Shown piece after piece: positions 15,849 through 24,201 of a stretch of 57,536 nt of DNA. The notes under the pieces were generated by a model. It ran no database searches, was not told the DNA's origin, and saw only the letters and a program-made list of their open reading frames with translations. This stretch comes from CAZLCK01 sp964558235. GTDB taxonomy: Bacteria; Actinomycetota; Coriobacteriia; Coriobacteriales; CADBOM01. Position numbers and translations under genes: made by a program. The stretch's first letter is position 1. The number at the start of each line of letters is the position of its first letter. Where the stretch lies: contig CAZLCK010000004.1 of NCBI GenBank assembly GCA_964558235.1, forward strand, positions 1 through 57,536. The letters are read 5' to 3'.

Positions 15849-17117
15849 GTGAATACGAGTCAAGCAACATACAATCCGGGCAGAGCATGGCTTGTAATGA
15901 TAGTTATCATGTTTTGTCAGGTTGCATTTGCAATCAGCATGTTTAAAGTTACTTCAGTTATGACGCCTATCATGGAAGCATATGGCCTTGATGCTACCGG
16001 CGCTGGAAATCTGTTGAATGCTGTAGGTATCGTTTCGCTCATCCTGTCGTTACCTGGTGGTATGATCATGCAAAAACTTGGTCCAAGGTTTGTATGCTTT
16101 ATCACTTTAGGTTTCGGAATCGTTGGTAACATTATTGGAATTATGGCTCCGACATATGAAGTCTTATTAGTCTCACGTGTTATTGAGGGCTTTGGTTACG
16201 GCGCATTGGGTGTAACTACACCATTTTTGATTTCCGCTTGGTTCCCTGCAAACAAGCGCGGTTTGCCAAATGGAATTTCAAGCCTTTGGGTTCCAATTGG
16301 AATGTTAATCATCCTAAACTCCGCTGGACTAGTTCTTCCCAGCCTAGGATTTATAGGCGTTTGGTACATCGCTTTAGTAGCACTTGTCGTAATGTTGATT
16401 CTTGCAATCTTCTTCGTAAAAATGCCTCCTGCTAAGCACAATATGCTTGTTGAAGATGTTGTGTCTGAGGATCAAGAGGGCAATGCAAAGAATACAGGTA
16501 AGATTTCTGATGGCCTCAAAGCTGTGGGAATCTGGATGTTGCTTTTGTGCTTCTTGCTATTCGGTTATGCAAACTCTGCGTATTCCTCATATTATCCAAC
16601 TTATCTACAAGAGGACTTCGGTGTCTCGCTTGAGGAGTCGAACTTCTTATCAAGTATTGCTAATATTGCGATGCTCGCAGGCGGATTGGTGATTGGATTT
16701 ATTATCAACAAAGTTTCAAAACCAAAGCGTGGAATTTTGATACTGGTTGTTGTTATAGTCATTGCTGCAGCTAGTTTGGCTATGTTTAATATGCCAAATG
16801 TTGGTATGGTAGTTCCATTTATGGTTATTCTTGGATTTATCTTCCAGCTATTCCCGCCAACATGCTTCTCTGTTGCACCAGACGTTGCAAAGACTCCAGA
16901 ATCTCTAGCAACTTCAATGGGTATCATTACTGTTGGTATGAACTTCTCCGGTGTGTTCGGAACTCTTATTACAAGTTTGTTCAGAGACAATTTTGGAACT
17001 TGGCAATCCATTACAATCCCGATCGCCATTCTTGCTGTCATTGCATTGATTGGTGCAATCGGACTACTCTTTGTCGTAAAGAAGAGGTACTCAACGGCTT
17101 CCCCACAGTCTGCTTAG
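15849..17117 (+). CDS. MFS transporter, substrate unknown
   Basis: A 422-residue major facilitator with about 12 hydrophobic segments and a cytoplasmic loop near residues 200-225 between the two halves. The A-motif-like region GGMIMQKLGPRFVCF lies between helices 2 and 3. It resembles CynX/NarK/OFA-type anion or organic-acid carriers in general layout only. GTG 15849 is chosen because GGGAAGGAAG ends 6 bases upstream. A TTG at 15831 would place the ribosome site inside the gene. It follows the PucR-type regulator and is closed by a strong terminator, so it is probably the uptake (or efflux) step of the module starting at 8.9 kb. Confidence 0.85.
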   Translation: MNTSQATYNPGRAWLVMIVIMFCQVAFAISMFKVTSVMTPIMEAYGLDATGAGNLLNAVGIVSLILSLPGGMIMQKLGPRFVCFITLGFGIVGNIIGIMAPTYEVLLVSRVIEGFGYGALGVTTPFLISAWFPANKRGLPNGISSLWVPIGMLIILNSAGLVLPSLGFIGVWYIALVALVVMLILAIFFVKMPPAKHNMLVEDVVSEDQEGNAKNTGKISDGLKAVGIWMLLLCFLLFGYANSAYSSYYPTYLQEDFGVSLEESNFLSSIANIAMLAGGLVIGFIINKVSKPKRGILILVVVIVIAAASLAMFNMPNVGMVVPFMVILGFIFQLFPPTCFSVAPDVAKTPESLATSMGIITVGMNFSGVFGTLITSLFRDNFGTWQSITIPIAILAVIALIGAIGLLFVVKKRYSTASPQSA

Positions 17118-17202
17118 TTAGTAGCGTGTTAACACGATATGTGGTAAGGAAGCTTTAATAAAAAGTTGACTTATTGCTAAAACCTAGATAATAAGTAAAT
17201 CT

Positions 17203-17239
17203 AAGCTCGTCTAAGATAAAATCTTGGACGAGCTTTTTT
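17203..17239 (+). terminator. Rho-independent terminator after MFS transporter
   Basis: AAGCTCGTCTAAGAT pairs with ATCTTGGACGAGCTT through 15 positions with one T-G pair and a 3-base loop, followed by TTTT. Confidence 0.92.
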
Positions 17240-17240
17240 C

Positions 17241-17263
17241 GTGGCGCGCCGAGCATGGCACGT
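17241..17263 (+). repeat. 23-bp dispersed repeat, copy 2
   Basis: Matches 4022-4044 at 20 of 23 positions and contains GGCGCGCCGAGCATG. It abuts the terminator T-run as copy 1 does. An ATG inside it (17255) is in frame with the HEAT gene but is not its likely start. Confidence 0.6.
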
Positions 17264-17293
17264 CCAAATTCGAATGTGAATAAGGAGCAAAAC

Positions 17294-18397
17294 ATGAGTG
17301 ACATCTCTGAGTTCATTTCTTTATCAGATGATCCTGATCCTGATGTTAGAGGACGTGTTGCGGTTGCGCTTGGGACAATGACAGGTGATAGCGCTAAAGA
17401 AGCGTTAACTACCTTGGTCGGAATGCTTGTAGATACCGACGAGAGAGTTACTGCAGCAGCTATAAGATCGCTTGGAGATCTTCGCGATCCAAATGCAATT
17501 GAGCCTATGATGCCTATTTTAGAGACGGGTTCGACAATATTAAAATGTCAAGTTTTGGCGTCGATGGCACATATTGGTGATTCGCGCGCGTTTGCACCTG
17601 TGATCACTAGAGTTTTTGATACCAATGAGTTAGTTAGAGGAAATGCGGCTTCAGCTGTTGGAGCTCTTAGAGATCCCAGGGCATTAGAACCACTTTTAAT
17701 GTGTCTTACTGACGATAGCGCTCAAGTTAGAGCAAATGCATGTTGGTCATTGGGAAAAATTGGTTGCACGCAAGCAGTGGATAGACTCATTAGCATTGCA
17801 GATTCAAATGATGCGGAGTCTATTAGAGCAAATGCTGCTGGGGCTTTGGTCGACTTAGGTTCTGATAGTCGATTAACTGATGATGAAGACATAAAGCTTG
17901 CTATAACTGCGCTAAACCACGCTTTGGATATTTTGGGCGATACATTAGAAGCATCCAAGGTTAGATGCGCTGCACTTATTGGATTTGCACAGAATTATGT
18001 TGAGGTATTCGAAAGAGATTTTAATACGGCTACTCGCGCTTTGGAAATGATTTTTTATCTTGCATCCAATAATGAGGATGAAGATGAGGATCTAAAATCA
18101 AGCGCGATTTGGGCACTTGGAAAGGTTGGTTCCAAGAAAAACGCAGAGTCATTAGGGCTTGCAGATGAGACTATCTCCAACATGGTTTTGATTCTAAAAA
18201 ATGCTTTAAAACTTAATTCATCTTGGTGTGTTAAATATGCAGTTGAGGCTTTAGGCGAAATTGGGGGAGTTGAAGCCTTCCAAATCATTAAAGACTTTTC
18301 AGATAGATGTGGTGCAGGTGAAGTCGCATCTGAGGTAGGCTCGCCAAAGGAGCTTACAGATCTCTGTAAACGAGCAATCGATCATTTGGCTAGATAG
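17294..18397 (+). CDS. HEAT-repeat (PBS lyase type) protein
   Basis: A 367-residue alpha-solenoid. Repeats of about 31 residues recur with the pattern DPDPDVRGRVAVALG, DERVTAAAIRSLGDLRD, NELVRGNAASAVGALRD and SAQVRANACWSLGKIG, which are typical of E-Z/PBS-lyase HEAT units. Later repeats are longer and more divergent. Such proteins are scaffolds, and no catalytic motif is visible. ATG 17294 is chosen because AAGGAG sits 6 bases upstream and the in-frame ATG at 17255 falls in a dispersed repeat. Its partner is unknown. It lies just before modABC but is separated from it by about 200 bases with a promoter. Confidence 0.85.
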   Translation: MSDISEFISLSDDPDPDVRGRVAVALGTMTGDSAKEALTTLVGMLVDTDERVTAAAIRSLGDLRDPNAIEPMMPILETGSTILKCQVLASMAHIGDSRAFAPVITRVFDTNELVRGNAASAVGALRDPRALEPLLMCLTDDSAQVRANACWSLGKIGCTQAVDRLISIADSNDAESIRANAAGALVDLGSDSRLTDDEDIKLAITALNHALDILGDTLEASKVRCAALIGFAQNYVEVFERDFNTATRALEMIFYLASNNEDEDEDLKSSAIWALGKVGSKKNAESLGLADETISNMVLILKNALKLNSSWCVKYAVEALGEIGGVEAFQIIKDFSDRCGAGEVASEVGSPKELTDLCKRAIDHLAR

Positions 18398-18415
18398 GTT
18401 GTACATCTTCGCAGT

Positions 18416-18442
18416 TAGTGTTGCGGTGAGTACGGAGAGTTT
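18416..18442 (+). repeat. 27-bp element upstream of modA, copy 1
   Basis: Core TTGCGGTGAGTACGG. A copy at 53133-53159 agrees at 26 of 27 positions. Both copies lie 120-170 bases before genes for ABC-type binding lipoproteins. Function unknown. Confidence 0.6.
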
Positions 18443-18501
18443 GCCAAAATCGCCGTCCGGGAATAATAAATATCCACTTTAGTTATTTTCTATCTTTCTT
18501 G

Positions 18502-18530
18502 TTGACTTTATTCTCAAATAAGAATAAAGT
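18502..18530 (+). promoter_or_regulatory. Promoter-like sequence overlapped by palindromic operator, modA
   Basis: TTGACT (18502-18507) is 17 bases from TAAAGT (18525-18530). A perfect palindrome ACTTTATTCT-N6-AGAATAAAGT fills 18505-18530. Its core TTATTCT-N6-AGAATAA equals that at 4319-4338, in a similar place relative to the -35 and -10. Repression of molybdate uptake by a metal-loaded regulator is the simplest reading. Confidence 0.65.
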
Positions 18531-18536
18531 TTCTCT

Positions 18537-18565
18537 CGAACATTATTCTTTTTTATGAATATAAT
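18537..18565 (+). promoter_or_regulatory. Second candidate modA promoter with degenerate half-sites
   Basis: A perfect TATAAT at 18560-18565 has a weak -35 (CGAACA, 18537-18542) 17 bases away. TTATTCT-N6-TGAATAT (18543-18562) in its spacer is a degraded version of the operator, 36 bases after the perfect one. This may be the real modA promoter, with the upstream palindrome as a cooperative site. Confidence 0.5.
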
Positions 18566-18607
18566 ACTTGTGTTGGGAATTCATAAGTATTAGATTTAGG
18601 AGGCACA

Positions 18608-19441
18608 ATGAAAAAGCGTAGCAAGGTCTTGACCGCTTGTGCTATGTCTCTGGTTTTAGCAGGCTCGATTTTTGTAGCGGGTTGCTCTTCAGAGACTGAG
18701 GAGACCCATGAGGCAGTAGAGCTTCAAATATTCGCTGCAAATTCGATGAGCAGCGCTATGGACGAGGCAATGGCTGTATATTCAGAGACTTATGATTGGG
18801 TAACCTTTGCAGATGCACAGTATCTCTCTTCAGGAAACTTGGTTGAGGAACTTAGTGGCGGTGCATATGCAGACATATTTATCTCTGCATCACAGAGCAA
18901 AATGGATGAAGCTTCTGAAGAAGGTTTGATTGTTGATGACACAAGGATCGATCTATACGACAACGAGCTTGTCGTAATTGCCCAAGAGGGGTCTGATATC
19001 CAGATCGACTCACTTGAGGACATCATCACTGGCGGATATTCGCTAGCTGTTGGTGATGACTCTGTTCCAGCAGGTAACTATGCTGCTCAGTCATTCTATA
19101 GCATCGGCTACTATAGCGATTCCTCTGGAGTTGGTGGAGAGTACACAGGCATAGATGCAGATAAACTCATCACAGGCTCTAGTGTTGGCAACGTTGCACA
19201 ATATGTTTCTAGCGGCGAAGTCGATCTCGCAATCGTGTTCCTTTCTGACTCATATCGTTATGACGGCGTAGAGGTTATCTACACAATTCCTGACGATATG
19301 CATGAATCAATTATCTACCCCGCTGCTGTCTGCAGTGTATCTGAGTATCAAGAAGAAGCCCAAGCATTTCTTGAGTGGTGCGCTACCGATCCTGCAGCGG
19401 AGGAGATATGGCAGAAGTGGGGATTCTCACTCGCCAGTTAA
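18608..19441 (+). CDS. modA: Molybdate-binding lipoprotein ModA
   Basis: A 277-residue periplasmic binding protein of the ModA/WtpA oxyanion class. The signal helix ends in lipobox VAGC with Cys26 lipidated. The mature part opens with LQIFAANSMSSAMDEAM, the ModA pattern in which the early serines bind the oxyanion. It continues with GAYADIFISASQSKMD and a VPAGNYAAQSF segment, both family hallmarks. It captures molybdate (or tungstate) outside the cell for ModBC. AGGAGG precedes the ATG closely. A stem-loop follows before modB, which could set modA expression above that of the permease. Confidence 0.92.
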   Translation: MKKRSKVLTACAMSLVLAGSIFVAGCSSETEETHEAVELQIFAANSMSSAMDEAMAVYSETYDWVTFADAQYLSSGNLVEELSGGAYADIFISASQSKMDEASEEGLIVDDTRIDLYDNELVVIAQEGSDIQIDSLEDIITGGYSLAVGDDSVPAGNYAAQSFYSIGYYSDSSGVGGEYTGIDADKLITGSSVGNVAQYVSSGEVDLAIVFLSDSYRYDGVEVIYTIPDDMHESIIYPAAVCSVSEYQEEAQAFLEWCATDPAAEEIWQKWGFSLAS

Positions 19442-19506
19442 AGGTTGTATATAAAGTCATCCCTCTTTCCTAGACTTTGGTCACAACCAAAACCTCCACC
19501 CTACTC

Positions 19507-19535
19507 AAATGACTCGAGTTAATCTCGAGTCATTT
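19507..19535 (+). terminator. Perfect intercistronic stem-loop between modA and modB
   Basis: AAATGACTCGAG and CTCGAGTCATTT form a perfect 12-bp stem with a TTAAT loop. The tail (GGGCGTTTATTG) is only weakly T-rich, so it may be a partial terminator or mRNA-stabilising hairpin that makes modA more abundant than modBC. Confidence 0.65.
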
Positions 19536-19574
19536 GGGCGTTTATTGTGTGATAAAACGATTGATATACTGCTC

Positions 19575-21005
19575 ATGAACAACATCCAAAACACTAACGG
19601 CAAAACTTCGATATTTTCTCAATCTAAGCTTATTAAGCTTTCTGTTATTTCATTTTTGATCTTGGCTGTAGCTTGCTTGATTGTATTTATTGTTTCTCCA
19701 TTGGATTATCAAGCTCAAGGAGAAGAGTCATCTGAAATATCTATTGATGAAAGTGGTTCTTCTGCCGTAATAGGCGATGTAGATTTTGGGATCGATGATT
19801 TTAGCAGGGCTCAAGTTGGCTCTAATAGAAATTTTGACGATCTATATAAGGGTTATACCTATTTAAATGGGGATACTGCCGATACTTTTAGTGCAGTTTA
19901 TGTGAATCTAGATAGTGACGATCCCTATGTAGTCTGTTATATCCCAAGTAGTGTAACTGAAGTTGGCCTGGATATTTCAAATGAGCAGTTGCTTAATAAT
20001 TTCCAAACACTGCTCAGTGCTCTAGATGAATACAATGCAAATGGTGGTGTAACTTTAGGCCAAGACGAGATGACTTGGTATATTACCAGCGAACAGACAT
20101 ATACTCTAAACGGAATCGTCTTTTCATTTGCGCAGGAGCTAAAAGAGGGTCATTTTTACACGACGATCATAGGTGAAGATGGATCCGATGTAACCGATTC
20201 TTCTAATCCACTCTACATTTCTTTGGGACATTGTTCTTATGGAAGTGTTGCATCAAGTTCTGAAATTGATGTAAATGAGGGAAATACTGGCTGGGATGCA
20301 TTTGTGGACTTCTTTGTTCAAATGGATTACAGACCGCTTTTTGTAACCTTGCAAACCACACTGGTAGCTCTGGTCTTTATCTTTATCCTCGGACTTCTAG
20401 CAGCTTATTGGGTACTAACTCTCACGCCAAAGGTAAGAAGTATCATGGATGCGATCTTTACAATTCCCATGGTTTTACCACCTACGGTTTGTGGCTTTTT
20501 GCTTCTCATGATCTTAGGAAGAAATTCTCCTCTAGGTATTTGGTTTATCAATATAGGATTTCCTCTAATATTTAGCTGGCCTGCAACTGTTATAGCCGCT
20601 GTTGTTGTTGCGTTCCCCTTGATGTACATGAATGCAAAGGGAGCCTTTGAAGGTCTTGATCCAAATATGTTAGACGCAGCAAGAACTCTTGGCTGGTCTA
20701 ATTTTAAAATCTTTGTACGTCTGATGTTACCGCTAGCGTGGTCGTCGATCGCTGCAGGAACTGCACTTTCTTTTGCAAGGGCTGCTGGTGAATTTGGCGC
20801 AACGCTTTTCTTAGCAGGAAATTATGCTGGAATTACCCAAACAGTGCCGTTAGCAATCTACTTCCAGTGGATGAATGGGCGAACTGACGTCGCACTTTTC
20901 TGGACATTTGTCATGATCGCCGTGAGCTTTTTGGTCATTTTGTTTATCAACATCTGGTCTAATCGCACAACTAGATATAGAAGGAGAGAGATCAGTGAGT
21001 CTTAG
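19575..21005 (+). CDS. modB: Molybdate ABC permease ModB with large extracytoplasmic domain
   Basis: A 476-residue permease. The C-terminal 225 residues are a normal ModB: TLQTTLVALVFIFILG, then FTIPMVLPPTVCGFLLL and the EAA-type coupling motif GLDPNMLDAARTLGWSNF near residue 365. It is preceded by one helix (about 20-43) and some 205 acidic, Ser/Asp/Gly-rich residues (44-250) predicted to be outside the cell. ModB is normally about 220-230 residues, so this is an unusual architecture. ATG 19575 is preferred to ATG 19509, which lies inside the intercistronic stem-loop. No clear ribosome site precedes 19575. It overlaps modC by 11 bases. Confidence 0.87.
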   Translation: MNNIQNTNGKTSIFSQSKLIKLSVISFLILAVACLIVFIVSPLDYQAQGEESSEISIDESGSSAVIGDVDFGIDDFSRAQVGSNRNFDDLYKGYTYLNGDTADTFSAVYVNLDSDDPYVVCYIPSSVTEVGLDISNEQLLNNFQTLLSALDEYNANGGVTLGQDEMTWYITSEQTYTLNGIVFSFAQELKEGHFYTTIIGEDGSDVTDSSNPLYISLGHCSYGSVASSSEIDVNEGNTGWDAFVDFFVQMDYRPLFVTLQTTLVALVFIFILGLLAAYWVLTLTPKVRSIMDAIFTIPMVLPPTVCGFLLLMILGRNSPLGIWFINIGFPLIFSWPATVIAAVVVAFPLMYMNAKGAFEGLDPNMLDAARTLGWSNFKIFVRLMLPLAWSSIAAGTALSFARAAGEFGATLFLAGNYAGITQTVPLAIYFQWMNGRTDVALFWTFVMIAVSFLVILFINIWSNRTTRYRRREISES

Positions 21006-22128
21006 CGTTGAGATTCAAAAGAGCTTTAAAGGTTTCTCTTTAGATGTTGCTTTTGAAGCGGGCTCAGAAGTCTTGGGTCTTTTAGGTGAGTCTGGATGTG
21101 GAAAGACTCTCACGATGCGTTGCATTGCTGGTATCGAAACTCCAGATTCTGGCAAGATTGTAGTAAATGATCGCGTTTTTTTTGATAAGGCATCTGGCAA
21201 AAAAGCAAAGGTAAACCTTAGTGTTCAAGAGCGTAAGACCGCGCTTTTGTTTCAAAACTATATGCTTTTCCCAAATATGACAGTTGCACAAAATGTTGGT
21301 GCAGGTATTGGTAAAGATGTTTCAAATGAGCAAAGGAATCATCTTGTAGAAGAAGAGCTTACGCGCTTTAGTATTTCAGAGTTTAAAGACAGATATCCTT
21401 CTCAGCTCTCTGGAGGACAGCAGCAACGTGTTGCTTTGGCCAGAATGCTTGCTGCAAAACCTGGGATTTTAATGTTAGATGAGCCATTTTCTGCTCTTGA
21501 TGCTCACTTGAAGGGTATTTTGGAACAAAACCTTACCGGCCTTTTTGAAATGTTTTTTGGGACTGTCCTATATGTAAGTCACGATATTGATGAGGCTTTG
21601 AGATTTTGCGATCGTATAGCCGTGATAGATGGCGGAAGGATTATGGAGCTAAGCTCAGGAGACGATCTTGTCAATTCTCCAAAATCTGTTGCTAGCATTA
21701 AGCTTTCGGGCTGTAAAAACATAACCACGGCTCAGTATGTGGATGAACATAAAGTCTATCTACCAAAATGGAAGGTAAATGTAGAGTGCGATCAGGTCGT
21801 TTCACAAGATGTGACTCATCTTGGTGTTAGAGCGTTTATGTTGCAGCGTGTTAATGAGGCGGACAAAGATAGACTTAATAATGTGTTTAAGGTGAGTTGC
21901 GATAGAGTTAGCGATTCGCGTTTTGAAAGAACTGTTTTGCTTGGTTTTGTGGATGGCGCTGATAAGTCTGGAAAAGCAAAATATGTTGATAGCGAAATGA
22001 GCTTTTTAGATGAGCATCTATTTTGGAGAGTCGACAAACTGTATGTTGACGAGAAGATGCTACCGAATCGTGATGATGAACTTTACATTAGGATTCCATC
22101 TGACAAAATTTATTTAGTTAGTAAATAG
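20995..22128 (+). CDS. modC: Molybdate ABC ATPase ModC
   Basis: A 377-residue ATP-binding subunit of the molybdate importer. Walker A is GESGCGKT, the signature is LSGGQQQRVALARML, Walker B is ILMLDEPFSALD, and the switch His is in YVSHDIDEA. The final 140 or so residues resemble a TOBE/MOP-like regulatory region (for example LGVRAFMLQRV) that in some ModC proteins binds oxyanion and limits transport, but its motif is divergent. GTG start with AAGGAG upstream, inside the end of modB, so translation is coupled. Confidence 0.9.
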   Translation: MSLSVEIQKSFKGFSLDVAFEAGSEVLGLLGESGCGKTLTMRCIAGIETPDSGKIVVNDRVFFDKASGKKAKVNLSVQERKTALLFQNYMLFPNMTVAQNVGAGIGKDVSNEQRNHLVEEELTRFSISEFKDRYPSQLSGGQQQRVALARMLAAKPGILMLDEPFSALDAHLKGILEQNLTGLFEMFFGTVLYVSHDIDEALRFCDRIAVIDGGRIMELSSGDDLVNSPKSVASIKLSGCKNITTAQYVDEHKVYLPKWKVNVECDQVVSQDVTHLGVRAFMLQRVNEADKDRLNNVFKVSCDRVSDSRFERTVLLGFVDGADKSGKAKYVDSEMSFLDEHLFWRVDKLYVDEKMLPNRDDELYIRIPSDKIYLVSK

Positions 22129-22235
22129 TTATAAAATCTTTTTTTCCGCCTATGGATTGCAAGTTGCTTTTGTCGTCATAAGGGCGGTATTATTTTCTAC
22201 TGTCATAATTTTCGCGTGATTTAAGGATTGGCGGT

Positions 22236-22454
22236 TTGAGTAAGGGAGATGCCATTGAACTCGAAGGCACGGTAGTAGAACCACTACCTAATGCTATGTT
22301 TCGAGTAGAGCTAGAGAACGGGCATGTTGTGCTCGCTCATATTTCTGGAAAAATGAGGATGCACTATATCCGCATTCTTCCGGGTGACAAGGTAACCGTG
22401 GAGCTTTCTCCATATGATTTATCCAGAGGACGTATTACCTATCGTTTTAAGTAG
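22236..22454 (+). CDS. infA: Translation initiation factor IF-1
   Basis: A 72-residue S1/OB-fold protein, the usual IF-1 length, with the family motifs GTVVEPLPNAMFRVELENGH, HISGKMRMHYIRILPGDKV and ELSPYDLSRGRI. It binds the 30S A-site during initiation. It starts at TTG (residue pattern MSKGDAIE), with a weak AAGGA about 9 bases upstream. It heads the conserved infA-rpmJ-rpsM-rpsK-rpsD-rpoA-rplQ block. Confidence 0.95.
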   Translation: MSKGDAIELEGTVVEPLPNAMFRVELENGHVVLAHISGKMRMHYIRILPGDKVTVELSPYDLSRGRITYRFK

Positions 22455-22482
22455 GTAATAGGTTTTGTGCCGCCTTATCTGT

Positions 22483-22523
22483 GCTCTTTCGACGAACTGA
22501 AATTAGTGCGTCGAAGGGCTTTT
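22483..22523 (+). terminator. Stem-loop between infA and rpmJ
   Basis: GCTCTTTCGACG pairs with CGTCGAAGGGC (one bulge) and is followed by TTTT. It may attenuate read-through from infA into the ribosomal protein genes. Confidence 0.6.
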
Positions 22524-22626
22524 ATGCGCTTTTAGGTCGTTGATCTATTTGCATTAGTAGGAAAACAAACGCCTGCGGCTGGGCGAGTTTATAGATTTTT
22601 AGATCGGTATCCGAAAGGAACGAGAA

Positions 22627-22740
22627 ATGAAAGTACGCCCTTCTGTTAAGAAGATGTGTGATAAGTGCAAGATCGTTCGGCGCCACGGACGTGTACTCGT
22701 AATCTGCGAGAATCCGCGTCATAAGCAGCGCCAGGGCTAG
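22627..22740 (+). CDS. rpmJ: 50S ribosomal protein L36
   Basis: A 37-residue protein, MKVRPSVKKMCDKC at its start and NPRHKQRQG at its end, exactly the L36 length. Zinc ligands Cys11, Cys14, Cys27 and His33 are intact, so this is the zinc-binding form. GAAAGGAACGAG precedes the ATG. The gene is too short for usual ORF length cut-offs and is easily missed. Confidence 0.97.
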   Translation: MKVRPSVKKMCDKCKIVRRHGRVLVICENPRHKQRQG

Positions 22741-22753
22741 GGAGGAGTTAGCA

Positions 22754-23122
22754 TTGGCCCGTATCGTCGGTGTCGACCTTCCTCGTGACAAGCGAGTTGA
22801 GATTGGTTTGACATACATTTACGGAATTGGACTAACTACGTCCAAGAAGATCCTCGCATCAACTGGTGTGAACCCAGATACTAGAGTTCGCGACCTTACT
22901 GAGGACGAGGTTGTCGCACTTAGAGACTACATCGACAAAAATCTTTCAGTTGAAGGAGATTTGCGTCGTGAGGTATCGCAAAATATCAAGCGTTTGATGG
23001 AGATCGGTTGTTATCGTGGCCTTCGTCATCGTAAGGGTCTCCCGGTTCGTGGACAACGCACACATACGAATGCGCGCACACGCAAAGGACCACGTAAGCA
23101 AATCGGCGGAAAGAAGAAGTAA
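22754..23122 (+). CDS. rpsM: 30S ribosomal protein S13
   Basis: 122 residues starting at TTG behind a strong GGGAGGAG. Sequence features are ARIVGVDLPRDKRVEIGLTY at the N-terminus, the helix-two-turn-helix middle, and the basic tail RTHTNARTRKGPRKQ. S13 sits in the 30S head and contacts the P-site tRNA and 50S bridges. The next gene begins 3 bases after its stop. Confidence 0.97.
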   Translation: MARIVGVDLPRDKRVEIGLTYIYGIGLTTSKKILASTGVNPDTRVRDLTEDEVVALRDYIDKNLSVEGDLRREVSQNIKRLMEIGCYRGLRHRKGLPVRGQRTHTNARTRKGPRKQIGGKKK

Positions 23123-23124
23123 CG

Positions 23125-23523
23125 ATGCCTCAAAAGAAGAACACTCATACAAGAATCAGGCGCTCAGAGCGCAAGAATATTGCTGTTGGGCAGGCGCATA
23201 TTAAGTCGACCTTCAACAACACAATCGTCTCAATTACAGACACCCAAGGAAATGTTATCTCTTGGCAGTCTGCTGGTACTGTTGGCTTTAAAGGCTCTCG
23301 TAAGTCGACCCCATTTGCAGCTCAGATGGCTGCTGAGGCCGCTGCAAAAATTGCACAGGAGCATGGTCTTCGTAAGATCTCTGTGTTTGTAAAGGGTCCT
23401 GGCCCAGGTAAAGAGACGGCGATTCGCTCGCTTCAAGCAGCGGGTCTAGAGGTCGCTTCTATCCAAGACTGCACACCAATTCCGCACAATGGCTGCCGCC
23501 CGCGTAAGCGTCGTCGCGTGTAG
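23125..23523 (+). CDS. rpsK: 30S ribosomal protein S11
   Basis: 132 residues with the S11 signatures HIKSTFNNTIVSITD, GTVGFKGSRKSTPFAAQ and the C-terminal IPHNGCRPRKRRRV. It forms part of the 30S platform near the Shine-Dalgarno helix. The first residues overlap translationally with rpsM. Confidence 0.97.
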   Translation: MPQKKNTHTRIRRSERKNIAVGQAHIKSTFNNTIVSITDTQGNVISWQSAGTVGFKGSRKSTPFAAQMAAEAAAKIAQEHGLRKISVFVKGPGPGKETAIRSLQAAGLEVASIQDCTPIPHNGCRPRKRRRV

Positions 23524-23549
23524 CTTTTACCTAAGAGGTGATTTAAGAG

Positions 23550-24176
23550 ATGGCACGTTATACCGGAGCGGACTGCAAGAGGTGCCGCCGAGAGGGAAAT
23601 AAGCTTTTCCTCAAGGGGGAGCGCTGCTATTCCGCAAAGTGCGCTTTTGAGCGCCGTCCTTATGCCCCAGGCGAGGCTGGCAAGAAGCGCGCAAAAGAAT
23701 CTGAATATCGTCTACAGCTTCGCGAGAAGCAAAAGACCAAGAGAATCTATGGAATTTTAGAGAAGCAATTCCATAGCTACTACAATCTTGCTAACCGCCA
23801 AAGTGGAGTTACTGGTGAAAACCTACTTCGCCTTTTGGAGACTCGTCTAGACAACGTTGTCTTTAGGCTAGGGTTTTCAAAGTCCCGCGATGAGGCGCGT
23901 CAGCAAGTTCGTCATGGACACATCCATGTCAACGGCCGTAGAGTTACCATTCCTTCATATAGAGTTCGCCCAGGCGACTATATCGAAGTTGCTCCAAAGG
24001 CAAAAGACATGCTTGTAATTAAGTCATCGCTAGTTAGCAATGAGCGTATGGAAGTTCCAGGCTGGCTTGAAGTTGATATCGAGAAGCTGACCGGCTCTGT
24101 TTTGTCTCTACCTAACCGCGATCAAATTGATCTTGATATCCGCGAGCAGCTCATCGTTGAGCTCTACTCGAAGTAA
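23550..24176 (+). CDS. rpsD: 30S ribosomal protein S4
   Basis: 208 residues. The N-terminus carries the four-cysteine zinc form (C-x2-C, then C-x4-C between residues 9 and 31), and the S4 RNA-binding domain is seen in ETRLDNVVFRLGF and RQQVRHGHIHVNGRRV. S4 nucleates 30S assembly and in many bacteria represses its own operon. AGAGGTGA precedes the ATG. Confidence 0.97.
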   Translation: MARYTGADCKRCRREGNKLFLKGERCYSAKCAFERRPYAPGEAGKKRAKESEYRLQLREKQKTKRIYGILEKQFHSYYNLANRQSGVTGENLLRLLETRLDNVVFRLGFSKSRDEARQQVRHGHIHVNGRRVTIPSYRVRPGDYIEVAPKAKDMLVIKSSLVSNERMEVPGWLEVDIEKLTGSVLSLPNRDQIDLDIREQLIVELYSK

Positions 24177-24201
24177 GATTTGCCCTAAGGAGGAATCGCT
24201 A

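Noticed and set aside
16601..17041. 146-codon open frame on the - strand
   Set aside because: Antisense to the MFS transporter with no recognisable domain or ribosome site.
17255..17293. Longer start for the HEAT-repeat protein
   Set aside because: The ATG lies in a dispersed repeat with no ribosome site; ATG 17294 has AAGGAG at a good distance.
19509..19574. Longer start for ModB
   Set aside because: This stretch is the intercistronic stem-loop and encodes residues unlike any ModB.
24127..24201. Longer start for RNA polymerase alpha
   Set aside because: It overlaps rpsD; the conserved alpha N-terminus and AGGAGG fix the start at 24202.
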